A stretch of DNA of 64,000 bases from Bacillota bacterium (GTDB lineage: Bacteria; Bacillota; Clostridia; Oscillospirales; Ruminococcaceae). Position numbers and translations under genes: made by a program. Each line of letters starts with the position of its first letter. Within the stretch, counting starts at the first letter, position 1. Shown in pieces: positions 17,385-25,359 of the stretch. The stretch lies in contig JAEZRC010000004.1 of assembly GCA_023440965.1 (NCBI GenBank), forward strand, positions 103,501 to 167,500, written 5' to 3'. The notes under the pieces were generated by a model, which saw only the letters and a list, made by a program, of their open reading frames with translations, did not search any database and was not told where the DNA came from.

Positions 17385-19790
17385 ATGAAGTACGATTTCA
17401 CCTCAATTGAAGGCAAGTGGCAAAAAATATGGGATGAAAATGAAACATTCAAGTCAGAGAATGATTATTCAAAGCCTAAATTCTATGCACTTGTAGAATT
17501 CCCTTATCCGTCAGGACAAGGTCTCCATATTGGTCACCCACGTCCATATACTGCTATGGATATTGTTTCAAGAAAGAGAAGGCTTGAGGGATATAACGTA
17601 TTATTTCCAATGGGATGGGATGCTTTTGGTCTTCCTACTGAAAACTATGCTATTAAGAATAAAATTCACCCTGCAATTGTAACTGATAAGAACGTTGCAC
17701 GTTTTAAATCACAGCTTAAGGCTCTTGGACTATCATTTGACTGGGCAAGAGAAATCAATACAACAGACCCTAATTATTTTAAGTGGACACAGTGGATATT
17801 CCTTCAGATGTTTAAAAAGGGTCTTGCTTATAAGTCAGAAATGGCCGTAAACTGGTGTACTTCATGTAAGGTTGTTTTAGCTAATGAAGAAGTTGTCGGC
17901 GGATGCTGTGAGCGTTGCGGTGGCGAAGTTGTTAGAAAAGTTAAAAGCCAGTGGATGCTTAAAATTACAGAATACGCGCAGCGCCTTTTAGACGATTTAA
18001 GCGAAGTCAATTATTCAGACAGAATCAAGGCTACGCAGACAAACTGGATAGGTCGTTCAACTGGTGCTGAGGTTGACTTTGACACAACAATAGGTGATAA
18101 GCTTAAGGTTTATACAACCCGTCCTGATACGTTATTCGGTGCAACCTATATGGTTATTGCTCCTGAGCATCCAATGATAGCAAAATGGGCTGACAAGCTC
18201 ACAAATATGGATGACATAAAAGCATATCAGGAAAAATCAGCAAAGAAATCTGATTTTGACAGAACAGAAATGAACAAGGATAAAACAGGTGTTGAACTTA
18301 AAGGCGTTAAGGCAATCAATCCTGTTAATGGAAGAGAAATTCCAATCTTTATTTCTGATTATGTTCTTATGACTTACGGAACAGGAGCAATTATGGCTGT
18401 TCCTGCTCACGATACACGTGACTATGAGTTCGCAAAAGTATTTAATCTTCCTATCATTGAAGTTGTAGCTGGCGGAGATATTGAAAAAGAAGCTTTCACT
18501 GATTGTGCAACAGGCACAATGGTGAACAGTGACTTCCTTGACGACTTGTCAGTTGACCAAGCAAAAGTAAAGATTAAAGAATGGCTTGAAGAGAAAGGTA
18601 AGGGAGTTTCAAAGGTAAACTTTAAACTTCGTGACTGGGTATTTTCACGTCAGAGATACTGGGGCGAGCCTATTCCTATTGTTAAGTGTGATAAATGTGG
18701 CTATGTTGCAATTCCTGAAAGTGAATTGCCATTAAAATTGCCTGATGTTGAAAGCTATATGCCAACCGACAACGGTGAATCACCACTTGCAACACTTGAT
18801 AGCTTTATTAATACAACCTGTCCGCATTGTGGTGGACCTGCAAAGCGTGAAACAGATACAATGCCACAGTGGGCTGGTTCATCATGGTATTTCTTAAGAT
18901 ATTGTGACCCAACAAATATGGACAGGCTCGCTGCAAAAGAAGCTCTTGATTACTGGATGCCTGTTGACTGGTATAACGGCGGTATGGAGCATACAACTCT
19001 TCACTTGTTGTATTCACGTTTCTGGCATAAATTCCTTTATGATATCGGTATGGTTTCAACAAAAGAACCTTACATGCGTCGTACAAGCCACGGATTTATC
19101 CTTGGTGAAAATGGTGAAAAGATGTCAAAATCAAGAGGTAACGTAATCAATCCTGATGATGTTATCGCTGAATATGGTGCAGATACACTCCGTCTTTATG
19201 AAATGTTTATCGGTGATTTTGAAAAGACTGCTCCTTGGAGTACTTCTTCTATGAAGGGTTGTAAGCGTTTCCTCGACAGAATCTGGGCATTGCAGGATGT
19301 AATGATTGATGGCGATAAATACAGACCTCAGCTTAATTCAAGCTTCCACAAGACAATTAAAAAAGTGTCTGAAGATATAGAAAACTTAAAGTTTAACACA
19401 GCTATTGCAGCTATGATGGCATTAATTAATGAAATTTCAGCTGTCGGCAATATCAATAAGAAGGAATACAAGGATCTTCTTATTATGCTCAATCCGTTTG
19501 CTCCGCATATTACTGAGGAAATTTATCATAATTGTGGCTTCGGTGATATGCTTAATCAGCAGAAATGGGTTGCATTTGATGAGGCTGAATGTGTCGACGA
19601 TACTATTGAGATTGTTGTTCAGATAAACGGAAAAGTCAAGACGAAATTGATGATTTCGGTTGATGCACAGCAGGATAATGTTATTTCGCAGGCAAAGGCA
19701 GATTCAAAGATTAGCGAGGCTCTTGAGGGAAAGAATATTGTTAAGAGTATTTATGTAAAAGGAAAGCTTGTTAATTTTGTTGTAAGATAG
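17385..19790 (+). CDS. leuS: Leucyl-tRNA synthetase
   Basis: This class Ia synthetase charges tRNA-Leu. The product is about 801 residues. The HIGH-type motif is G-L-H-I-G-H-P-R near residue 40, and the KMSKS loop is E-K-M-S-K-S-R-G-N near residue 570. A cysteine set (C-T-S-C and C-E-R-C, about 158-180) forms the zinc-binding insertion, and the CP1 editing domain follows with the G-T-G-A-I-M-A-V-P-A-H-D-T-R-D-Y-E-F motif that clears mischarged tRNA. I start at ATG 17385, about nine bases after AAAGGA; an earlier in-frame ATG at 17346 lies in the rsfS stop region without a ribosome site. No clear terminator follows. Confidence 0.97.
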   Translation: MKYDFTSIEGKWQKIWDENETFKSENDYSKPKFYALVEFPYPSGQGLHIGHPRPYTAMDIVSRKRRLEGYNVLFPMGWDAFGLPTENYAIKNKIHPAIVTDKNVARFKSQLKALGLSFDWAREINTTDPNYFKWTQWIFLQMFKKGLAYKSEMAVNWCTSCKVVLANEEVVGGCCERCGGEVVRKVKSQWMLKITEYAQRLLDDLSEVNYSDRIKATQTNWIGRSTGAEVDFDTTIGDKLKVYTTRPDTLFGATYMVIAPEHPMIAKWADKLTNMDDIKAYQEKSAKKSDFDRTEMNKDKTGVELKGVKAINPVNGREIPIFISDYVLMTYGTGAIMAVPAHDTRDYEFAKVFNLPIIEVVAGGDIEKEAFTDCATGTMVNSDFLDDLSVDQAKVKIKEWLEEKGKGVSKVNFKLRDWVFSRQRYWGEPIPIVKCDKCGYVAIPESELPLKLPDVESYMPTDNGESPLATLDSFINTTCPHCGGPAKRETDTMPQWAGSSWYFLRYCDPTNMDRLAAKEALDYWMPVDWYNGGMEHTTLHLLYSRFWHKFLYDIGMVSTKEPYMRRTSHGFILGENGEKMSKSRGNVINPDDVIAEYGADTLRLYEMFIGDFEKTAPWSTSSMKGCKRFLDRIWALQDVMIDGDKYRPQLNSSFHKTIKKVSEDIENLKFNTAIAAMMALINEISAVGNINKKEYKDLLIMLNPFAPHITEEIYHNCGFGDMLNQQKWVAFDEAECVDDTIEIVVQINGKVKTKLMISVDAQQDNVISQAKADSKISEALEGKNIVKSIYVKGKLVNFVVR

Positions 19791-19826
19791 TTTTATATTA
19801 AGAAGACATAAATTACAAATTACCCC

Positions 19827-19855
19827 TTGACTAATTTCTTTTGATACGGTATAAT
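19827..19855 (+). promoter_or_regulatory. Sigma-A promoter for rpsU
   Basis: TTGACT (19827-19832) and a perfect TATAAT (19850-19855) are separated by 17 bases, about 60 bases before the rpsU start codon. Confidence 0.8.
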
Positions 19856-19916
19856 TTAAATGTTACATTTAATGTACTATAACCTCTGTCTATGCGACAA
19901 AGGGAGGGAATAAATA

Positions 19917-20090
19917 ATGGCAGAAATTCGTGTTGGAAAAAACGAGACTTTAGATACAGCTCTTAAGCGCTTTAAGAGATCATGTGCTAAGGACGGCGTT
20001 ATTGCTGAAGTTCGGAAGAGAGAACACTACGAAAAGCCTTCAGTAAAACGTAAAAAGAAGTCCGAAGCTGCACGTAAGCGTAAGTTCTAA
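19917..20090 (+). CDS. rpsU: 30S ribosomal protein S21
   Basis: A 57-residue, strongly basic protein of the small ribosomal subunit, which in other bacteria sits near the anti-Shine-Dalgarno end of 16S rRNA. The sequence starts M-A-E-I-R-V-G-K-N-E-T-L-D, continues with the L-K-R-F-K-R-S-C-A-K-D-G family core, and ends in a lysine/arginine-rich tail (R-K-K-K-S-E-A-A-R-K-R-K-F). GGGAGGG lies ten bases before the ATG. It has its own promoter and is closed by a strong hairpin terminator, so it is a single-gene unit. Confidence 0.96.
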   Translation: MAEIRVGKNETLDTALKRFKRSCAKDGVIAEVRKREHYEKPSVKRKKKSEAARKRKF

Positions 20091-20130
20091 AACTGGGCTT
20101 CAAGCAGAACGGAACTTGAAAAGTAAGTTA

Positions 20131-20157
20131 AAGCGAGCAGCTTCTGCTCGCTTTTTC
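20131..20157 (+). terminator. Rho-independent terminator of rpsU
   Basis: A perfect 10-bp stem (AAGCGAGCAG with CTGCTCGCTT, three-base loop) is followed by a T run. Confidence 0.9.
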
Positions 20158-20189
20158 ATTTATTTATAATTTATTAATAAAGGTGAAAT

Positions 20190-20672
20190 ATGATTTTTCG
20201 ACCAACATATGTTTTAAAATCTGTTACTGATATTTCATTAGAATATCTTAACGAAAAAAATATTAATGGCTTGATCCTTGATCTTGACAATACATTAACC
20301 ACTCATAACAATCCACAGCCAGCGGATAAAGTCACTGACTGGATATCAGATATGAAAAACAACGGAATTAAAATGATGATAGTTTCAAATAATAGGGCGG
20401 AAAGAGTCATTCCTTTTGCACAGAATCTTGGGCTTGACTTTGTTCCGAACGGAAGAAAACCACTTGCAACAGGTTTTATAAAAGCACAACAGCTTATGGC
20501 GATTCCTTTTTCAGAAATTGCAATAGTGGGTGATCAGATTTTTACCGATGTGTTAGGTGCAAATCTTAAAAGAGTCAGGACAATCTATGTTCATCCTATT
20601 GAACTTGAAAGTGGATTTTTCTTCAAGATTAAAAGATTTTTAGAAAAGCCTTTTATTAGGAACTTAAAATAA
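20190..20672 (+). CDS. YqeG-family HAD IIIA-type phosphatase
   Basis: A 160-residue HAD-superfamily hydrolase of the YqeG/PGP-like group; bacterial substrates are not established, and eukaryotic relatives dephosphorylate phosphatidylglycerophosphate. HAD motif I is L-I-L-D-L-D-N-T-L-T (about 28-37) with the nucleophile and acid aspartates. Motif II is V-S-N-N (about 69-72), and motif IV is G-D-Q-I-F-T-D-V (about 115-122). It begins a plus-strand group running through nfo, aroQ, a peptidase and efp. A phosphatidylglycerol-synthesis role would be inference only. Confidence 0.9.
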   Translation: MIFRPTYVLKSVTDISLEYLNEKNINGLILDLDNTLTTHNNPQPADKVTDWISDMKNNGIKMMIVSNNRAERVIPFAQNLGLDFVPNGRKPLATGFIKAQQLMAIPFSEIAIVGDQIFTDVLGANLKRVRTIYVHPIELESGFFFKIKRFLEKPFIRNLK

Positions 20673-20683
20673 GGAGAATTAAT

Positions 20684-21535
20684 ATGTCTGCTATTTTCGG
20701 ACCGGCTGGTAACTCTGACAGTTTTGCAGCACAAGGCTTCAAAAGTACAATGGACGCGCCAAAGTTTTTATCTGATATGGGACTCGACACTTATGAGTAC
20801 CAATGTGGTAAGGGTGTAAAAACGGGCAAGGATACTGCAATAAAGTTTGGTGCAAAAGCGAAAGACAATAATATAACATTATCAATTCATGCTCCTTATT
20901 ATATTTCTCTTTCAAGTGTTGAAGAAGAAAAAAGGAACAACAGCATAGGATATATTATGCAAACCGCTAATCTTGCTGAATATATGGGTGCTGACAGAAT
21001 AATCATTCATTCGGGCTCCTGTGCAAAATTATCCCGTGCTGACGCACTCGAACTTGCAAAGGACACAATAAAAAGTGCAAGAGTAAAAGCTATTGATGAT
21101 GGACTTTCTCATATTGCCTTCTGTCCAGAAACAATGGGAAAACATAATCAACTGGGTGATTTGCATGAAGTAATGGAGCTTTGCAAGCTTGATGAAAGCT
21201 TTATTCCTTGCATCGACTTCGGTCATCTGAATGCAAGAACAAACGGCTCAATAAACACAAAAGAAGAATATGCAAAAATCCTTGATACAATAGAAAATGA
21301 ACTTGGTTCAGAAAGATTAAAGGTTTTTCACTCACATTTCAGTAAAATTGAATATACTGAAAAAGGGGGGGAAGTCAAGCACCTGACATTTGAAGATATT
21401 ATTTATGGTCCTCAGTATGAGCCGTTAATGGAACTTGTTGTACAAAAGAATCTTTCACCGAGATTTATTTGTGAAAGTGCAGGAACACAGGCGGAAGATG
21501 CACTTGCAATGAAGATGTACTATAAATCATTATAG
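20684..21535 (+). CDS. nfo: Deoxyribonuclease IV (AP endonuclease family 2)
   Basis: Endonuclease IV incises DNA 5' of abasic sites in base-excision repair with a three-metal centre. The 283-residue protein is a TIM-barrel of the AP endonuclease 2 type. Putative zinc ligands are seen in L-S-I-H-A-P-Y-Y near residue 65, I-I-H-S-G-S near 108, C-P-E-T-M-G-K near 147, C-I-D-F-G-H-L-N-A near 178, and F-H-S-H-F-S near 212. The length matches the family. It sits 11 bases after the YqeG gene, with AAGGAG before the ATG. Confidence 0.9.
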   Translation: MSAIFGPAGNSDSFAAQGFKSTMDAPKFLSDMGLDTYEYQCGKGVKTGKDTAIKFGAKAKDNNITLSIHAPYYISLSSVEEEKRNNSIGYIMQTANLAEYMGADRIIIHSGSCAKLSRADALELAKDTIKSARVKAIDDGLSHIAFCPETMGKHNQLGDLHEVMELCKLDESFIPCIDFGHLNARTNGSINTKEEYAKILDTIENELGSERLKVFHSHFSKIEYTEKGGEVKHLTFEDIIYGPQYEPLMELVVQKNLSPRFICESAGTQAEDALAMKMYYKSL

Positions 21536-21548
21536 GAAGGACAAGATT

Positions 21549-21983
21549 ATGGACAAAAAAATTCTTATCATTCACGGACCAAACTTAAACCTTCTTGGCG
21601 AACGTGAGCCTGAAATTTACGGAAATGATACTATGGATTCCGTTAATGCTGAAATTGCTAAGGAAGCGCAGGGGTTAGGATTATCCTGCGACTTTTTTCA
21701 GAGCAACCACGAGGGCGAAATAATTGATAAAATTCATAGTGTTAGAAAAACTCATTCAGGTATAATTGTCAATCCTGGTGCTTATACTCATTATAGCTAT
21801 GCAATCCGTGACGCTATTGCAGCAATAACTATTCCTTGTATTGAAGTCCACCTCAGCAACGTTTATTCGAGAGATGAATTCCGTTCAAAATCCGTTATTG
21901 CACCAGTATGCAAGGGGCAGATTGCCGGCTTTGGAAAACGAAGCTATATCCTTGCATTAAAAGGAATAGCAGAAATGATGTGA
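21549..21983 (+). CDS. aroQ: 3-dehydroquinate dehydratase, type II
   Basis: The type II enzyme performs the third step of the shikimate pathway to aromatic amino acids. The 144-residue product shows the family's H-G-P-N-L-N-L-L-G-E-R-E-P-E-I-Y-G opening, with catalytic tyrosine at the end of that stretch and active-site arginine just before. It also has N-P-G-A-Y-T-H-Y-S near residue 76 and the catalytic histidine in I-E-V-H-L-S-N-V near residue 100. No other aro gene is present in the window. Confidence 0.96.
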   Translation: MDKKILIIHGPNLNLLGEREPEIYGNDTMDSVNAEIAKEAQGLGLSCDFFQSNHEGEIIDKIHSVRKTHSGIIVNPGAYTHYSYAIRDAIAAITIPCIEVHLSNVYSRDEFRSKSVIAPVCKGQIAGFGKRSYILALKGIAEMM

Positions 21984-21991
21984 ATTAACTA

Positions 21992-23059
21992 ATGAACAGA
22001 TTTGAAAAACTTTTCAACATCTTGGGCAATGACACAGAAAGCATACTGATAACATCAGATATAAATAGAAGATATTTTTCGGGCATGAAATCATCAGCAG
22101 GATATATCCTTGCTTTCTCTGAAAAAGCTTACCTTCTTATTGACTTTAGATATTTTGAAAAAGCAAAAAAAACAGTAGAAGACTGTGAGGTAATACTACT
22201 CAAAAGCCTGAAAAACCAATGCAGAGAACTTTTAGAGAAGTACAATGCAAAATCAATAAGCATTGAAAGTGATAACGTCACAATTTCCGACCTTCAAGAG
22301 CTTAACAAGTATTTTGAGGGTTATGAGCTTGATATTACATCAAAGCTTAGCAATGCTATTACACAGCTTAGAAGTATAAAAACTCCTGATGAAATTGATA
22401 AAATCACAAAAGCGCAGAAGATAGCAGAAAAAGCTTTTGAAAATGTTTTGAATTTTATAAAGCCCGGCAAGACTGAAAAAGAGATAGCTTTAGAGCTTGA
22501 CTTTTATATGCTGAGAAATGGTGCAGAGGCTTTGTCTTTTGATACTATTGCACTTTCGGGAAAAAACACTTCGCTCCCACACGGTGTACCTTCAGACACT
22601 CCGATAAAAAGCGGAGATTTTGTGCTTATGGACTATGGTGCTGTCTTTGATGGATATCACAGTGATATGACACGTACGATATGCGTTGGTACTCCAACAG
22701 ACGAAATGAAAGAGGTTTATGATACTGTCCTTAGAGCGCAGAGCAAAGCACTTGATTATGTAAAATCAGGTATTACAGGAAAAGAACTTGATGCAGTTGC
22801 AAGGAGTGAAATTTTCCTTGCAGGTTATGGTGACAACTTTGGTCACGGTCTTGGCCATGGTGTAGGAATGGAAATTCACGAGTATCCAAATGCGGCGCCT
22901 ACTTTTGATAAGATAATTGAAGAAAATACTGTCATAACAATTGAACCTGGCATATATCTCCCAGATAAATTCGGCGTAAGAATAGAAGACTTCGTAGTTG
23001 TAAAAAAGGATTTCTGCGAAAATATAACAAAATGTGCAAAAAATCTAATTTGTATATAA
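21992..23059 (+). CDS. Xaa-Pro aminopeptidase/prolidase family (M24)
   Basis: A 355-residue metallopeptidase of family M24 that removes N-terminal residues next to proline. An N-terminal creatinase-like domain (about 1-125) precedes the pita-bread catalytic domain. The five metal ligands can be assigned: two aspartates in L-M-D-Y-G-A and H-S-D-M-T-R-T, the histidine in G-H-G-L-G-H-G-V-G, and glutamates in I-E-P-G-I-Y and R-I-E-D-F-V. Whether it acts on longer peptides or dipeptides is not clear. The gene before efp is often this peptidase in Firmicutes. Confidence 0.93.
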   Translation: MNRFEKLFNILGNDTESILITSDINRRYFSGMKSSAGYILAFSEKAYLLIDFRYFEKAKKTVEDCEVILLKSLKNQCRELLEKYNAKSISIESDNVTISDLQELNKYFEGYELDITSKLSNAITQLRSIKTPDEIDKITKAQKIAEKAFENVLNFIKPGKTEKEIALELDFYMLRNGAEALSFDTIALSGKNTSLPHGVPSDTPIKSGDFVLMDYGAVFDGYHSDMTRTICVGTPTDEMKEVYDTVLRAQSKALDYVKSGITGKELDAVARSEIFLAGYGDNFGHGLGHGVGMEIHEYPNAAPTFDKIIEENTVITIEPGIYLPDKFGVRIEDFVVVKKDFCENITKCAKNLICI

Positions 23060-23066
23060 ATAGTAC

Positions 23067-23095
23067 TTGCAAAAATATATAATTTAGGGTAAAAT
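23067..23095 (+). promoter_or_regulatory. Sigma-A promoter for efp
   Basis: TTGCAA (23067-23072) and TAAAAT (23090-23095) are separated by 17 bases, between the peptidase stop and the efp start. Confidence 0.6.
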
Positions 23096-23151
23096 AGAAT
23101 ATAATATTTTATAATTATTACTGCAGAAGACAAAAAATTTGGAGGTTATTT

Positions 23152-23709
23152 ATGATAGTAGCTGGAGATTTCAGAAATGGTGTTACTTTTGAAATGGATG
23201 GCAATGTATTGCAGATTGTTGAATTCCAACATGTTAAACCAGGTAAAGGTGCAGCATTCGTAAGAACAAAAGTTAGGAACGTTATTACAGGTGCAGTGTT
23301 GGAAAGAACTTTCAATCCATCTGATAAATTCCCGTCAGCATTTGTTGAGAGAAAGGATATGCAATATCTTTACGCAGACGGTTCACTATATTATTTCATG
23401 GATGTGGAATCTTACGAGCAGTTGCCAATCGACGAGTCAAAACTTGGTGACAGCTTTAAATTCGTAAAAGAAAATATGGAAGTTAAGGTTCTTTCATATA
23501 AAGGCAACGTTTTTGGAATTGAACCTCCATTCTTCGTTGAGCTTGAAGTTGTTGAAACTGACCCTGGCTTTAAGGGTGATACAGCAACAAATGCAACAAA
23601 ACCAGCGAAGCTTGAGACCGGAGCTGAAATTAAAGTTCCTTTGTTTATCGAGCAGGGCGACGTTCTCCGTATCGATACAAGAACAGGTGAATACATGGAG
23701 CGTGCATAA
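23152..23709 (+). CDS. efp: Elongation factor P
   Basis: EF-P enters the ribosomal E site and rescues ribosomes stalled on consecutive prolines. The 185-residue protein has the KOW-like N-terminal domain with V-K-P-G-K-G-A-A-F (about 28-36), where the loop lysine that is modified in other bacteria is present, followed by two OB domains. The C-terminal signature 'R-I-D-T-R-T-G-E-Y' is near the end. GGAGG precedes the ATG by eight bases. No genes for known EF-P modification (epmA/epmB, ymfI) are present in the window. Confidence 0.97.
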   Translation: MIVAGDFRNGVTFEMDGNVLQIVEFQHVKPGKGAAFVRTKVRNVITGAVLERTFNPSDKFPSAFVERKDMQYLYADGSLYYFMDVESYEQLPIDESKLGDSFKFVKENMEVKVLSYKGNVFGIEPPFFVELEVVETDPGFKGDTATNATKPAKLETGAEIKVPLFIEQGDVLRIDTRTGEYMERA

Positions 23710-23758
23710 CGCTACTATTTGTTCAATATAAAATTTTGTTTAAAAAGGAGAGATTGTT

Positions 23759-24181
23759 ATGAAGCTTACAGACAGAGTATCTTATCTTCAGGGACTGATG
23801 GATGGTTTAGAAATTGACGATTCCACAAAAGAAGGCAAAGTATTGATCCAGATGGCAGATATTTTGCAGGAGCTTGCACTTTCTGTTGAAGACATTGAAA
23901 GTGAAGTTGACGAAGTAGTTGAGCTTGTTGACACTCTCGACGAGGATCTTGGCGATCTTGAAGAGGATTTTTATGATCTCGATGATGACGACGATGATGA
24001 TTATGAGGATGACGATGAGGAACTTGATTCAGACGACGAGTTCTATGAGGTTATCTGTCCAACCTGTGGTGACACTATATGTCTCAATCAGGAAATGATA
24101 GAGGAAGGCTCAATCAACTGTCCGAATTGTAATGAACTTCTTGAGTTTGATTTCGACGAAGAAGAATCTTCTGAAGATTAA
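23759..24181 (+). CDS. CD1247-like acidic protein with zinc ribbon
   Basis: A 140-residue protein found widely in Clostridia and often labelled 'CD1247 N-terminal domain-containing'. The first 65 residues (K-L-T-D-R-V-S-Y-L-Q-G-L-M-D-G-L) form helices. A run of nearly 40 mostly Asp/Glu residues follows, then a C-terminal zinc ribbon, C-P-T-C (about 100-103) and C-P-N-C (about 121-124). The function is unknown. The acidic linker suggests contact with a basic partner, but that is a guess. It is 49 bases behind efp with a good AAAGGAGAG site. Confidence 0.75.
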   Translation: MKLTDRVSYLQGLMDGLEIDDSTKEGKVLIQMADILQELALSVEDIESEVDEVVELVDTLDEDLGDLEEDFYDLDDDDDDDYEDDDEELDSDDEFYEVICPTCGDTICLNQEMIEEGSINCPNCNELLEFDFDEEESSED

Positions 24182-24208
24182 GAGAACCCAGACCAAAATT
24201 TAATAAAA

Positions 24209-24358
24209 GTTTCGGGGCGTGGTGAAAACCCACACCGGTGGTAATGGCTTTTAAAGCTTAGTCCACGAGCGATAAATTAATATATCGCAGATCTGGTCAG
24301 ATTCCAGAACCGACGGTAAGTTGAATATAATTATTCAGCAAGTCCGGATGAAAGAGAC
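24209..24358 (+). ncRNA. FMN riboswitch (RFN element)
   Basis: The conserved core is present in order: TTTCGGGGCG..., GAAAACCCACACCGG, TAATGGCTTTTAAAGCTTAGTCC, and the closing AAGTCCGGATGAAAGAGAC. The ends pair (GTTTC with GAGAC, one G-U) as helix P1. It precedes ribU and an intrinsic terminator, so FMN binding is expected to stop transcription. Confidence 0.95.
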
Positions 24359-24380
24359 ATGCAGGTTTAAGCACATACAC

Positions 24381-24411
24381 GCCCCTATGATTAATCATAG
24401 GGGCTTTTTAC
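24381..24411 (+). terminator. FMN riboswitch expression-platform terminator
   Basis: A perfect 10-bp stem (GCCCCTATGA with TCATAGGGGC, loop TTAA) is followed by five T residues, 22 bases after the riboswitch core and 42 bases before the ribU start. Confidence 0.92.
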
Positions 24412-24452
24412 TTTCTCTTGCAAGTTTCTACAATTATATTGGAGGAATATTT

Positions 24453-25124
24453 ATGGCAAACAGCAAATCCGCATTAACAACAAGAAAATTAATTCTTATG
24501 AGCCTTTTCTGTGCATTGGCTTATATTTCGGTTTTTGTATTAAGAATACCAATGGTATCTTTTCTTGATTATGAACCAAAAGATGTTATTATTACTCTTG
24601 CAGGGCTTATATTAGGACCAATATCAACAATCTTTATATCTATTGTTGTATCTTTTATTGAAATGGTTACAATAAGTGATACAGGACCTATTGGAATGTT
24701 ACTGAATGTTATTGCAAGCTTGTCCTTTGCACTTCCAGTCTCTTTCTTGTATAAATACAAGAGAAATATTAATTTGGCTGTTATGGGGTTACTTATAGGA
24801 ACCATTGCAATGACAGTATCAATGATATTATGGAATTATCTTATTACACCTTATTATATGGGCGTACCAAGACCAGTTGTTGTTGATATGCTTGTTCCAA
24901 TCTTTTTACCATTTAATATTATAAAAGCAACAATTAATTCAACTTTGGTTTTTCTATTATATAAGCCAATTATTTTTGCATTACGAAAAAGTCGTAGTAT
25001 CTCTAACGGCAAATCGGAGATGGAAGTCAGTAAAAAAGCAATTATTATTTTTAATGTTTGTGCTTTATTTATTCTATTGGCTTGTATAGTAATCTGGATA
25101 CTTTGGAGAGTTAATCAAAAGTAA
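24453..25124 (+). CDS. ribU: Riboflavin ECF transporter S-component RibU
   Basis: RibU is the substrate-binding membrane subunit of an energy-coupling-factor transporter; shared EcfA/A'/T subunits, not encoded here, power it. The 223-residue protein has about six hydrophobic segments. Near the start it shows the R-K-L-I-L-M-S-L-F-C-A-L-A-Y motif that S-components use to contact EcfT, then 'V-S-F-L-D-Y-E-P-K-D-V', the RibU signature around the flavin site. I use ATG 24453, preceded by GGAGGA; the long upstream extension of the frame runs through the riboswitch terminator and is not coding. Control by the FMN riboswitch supports riboflavin as the substrate. Confidence 0.93.
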   Translation: MANSKSALTTRKLILMSLFCALAYISVFVLRIPMVSFLDYEPKDVIITLAGLILGPISTIFISIVVSFIEMVTISDTGPIGMLLNVIASLSFALPVSFLYKYKRNINLAVMGLLIGTIAMTVSMILWNYLITPYYMGVPRPVVVDMLVPIFLPFNIIKATINSTLVFLLYKPIIFALRKSRSISNGKSEMEVSKKAIIIFNVCALFILLACIVIWILWRVNQK

Positions 25125-25140
25125 TTGCAAAAAAATATTG

Positions 25141-25169
25141 TTGACAAATATACATAAATGGTATATAAT
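25141..25169 (+). promoter_or_regulatory. Sigma-A promoter for the SAM riboswitch-metK unit
   Basis: Consensus TTGACA (25141-25146) and TATAAT (25164-25169) with a 17-base spacer, about 18 bases before the riboswitch. Confidence 0.88.
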
Positions 25170-25186
25170 AAATGTACAATTTAATA

Positions 25187-25290
25187 ACCTTATCAAGAGT
25201 GGCTGAGGAAACAGGTCCTGTGAAGCCCGGCAACCTAATCATTTTAATGAAGAAGGTGCTAATTCCTGCGGAATATCCGAGAGATGAGGA
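25187..25290 (+). ncRNA. SAM-I riboswitch (S-box)
   Basis: The S-box core is clear: CTTATCAAGAGTGGCTGAGG, CTGTGAAGCCCGGCAACCT, AAGGTGCTAATTCCTGC and GAGAGATGAGG, with ends pairing as P1. It is followed by a terminator and metK, so high SAM should shut off SAM synthetase. Confidence 0.95.
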
Positions 25291-25307
25291 TTTGATTTTT
25301 AAAAAGC

Positions 25308-25337
25308 AAGTCAGCACTCTTTTGTGCTGACTTTTTA
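25308..25337 (+). terminator. SAM riboswitch terminator
   Basis: A 10-bp stem (AAGTCAGCAC with GTGCTGACTT) with loop TCTTTT and a T tail, between the S-box and metK. Confidence 0.9.
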
Positions 25338-25359
25338 ATTTTTATAGGAGGAAATAAAA

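Noticed and set aside
23970..24040. Run of GAT/GAC/GAG triplets that looks like a simple repeat
   Set aside because: It encodes the Asp/Glu-rich linker of the CD1247-like protein and stays in frame; no independent repeat is needed.
24321..24452. In-frame extension upstream of ribU
   Set aside because: It runs through the FMN riboswitch terminator; GGAGGA supports the start at 24453.
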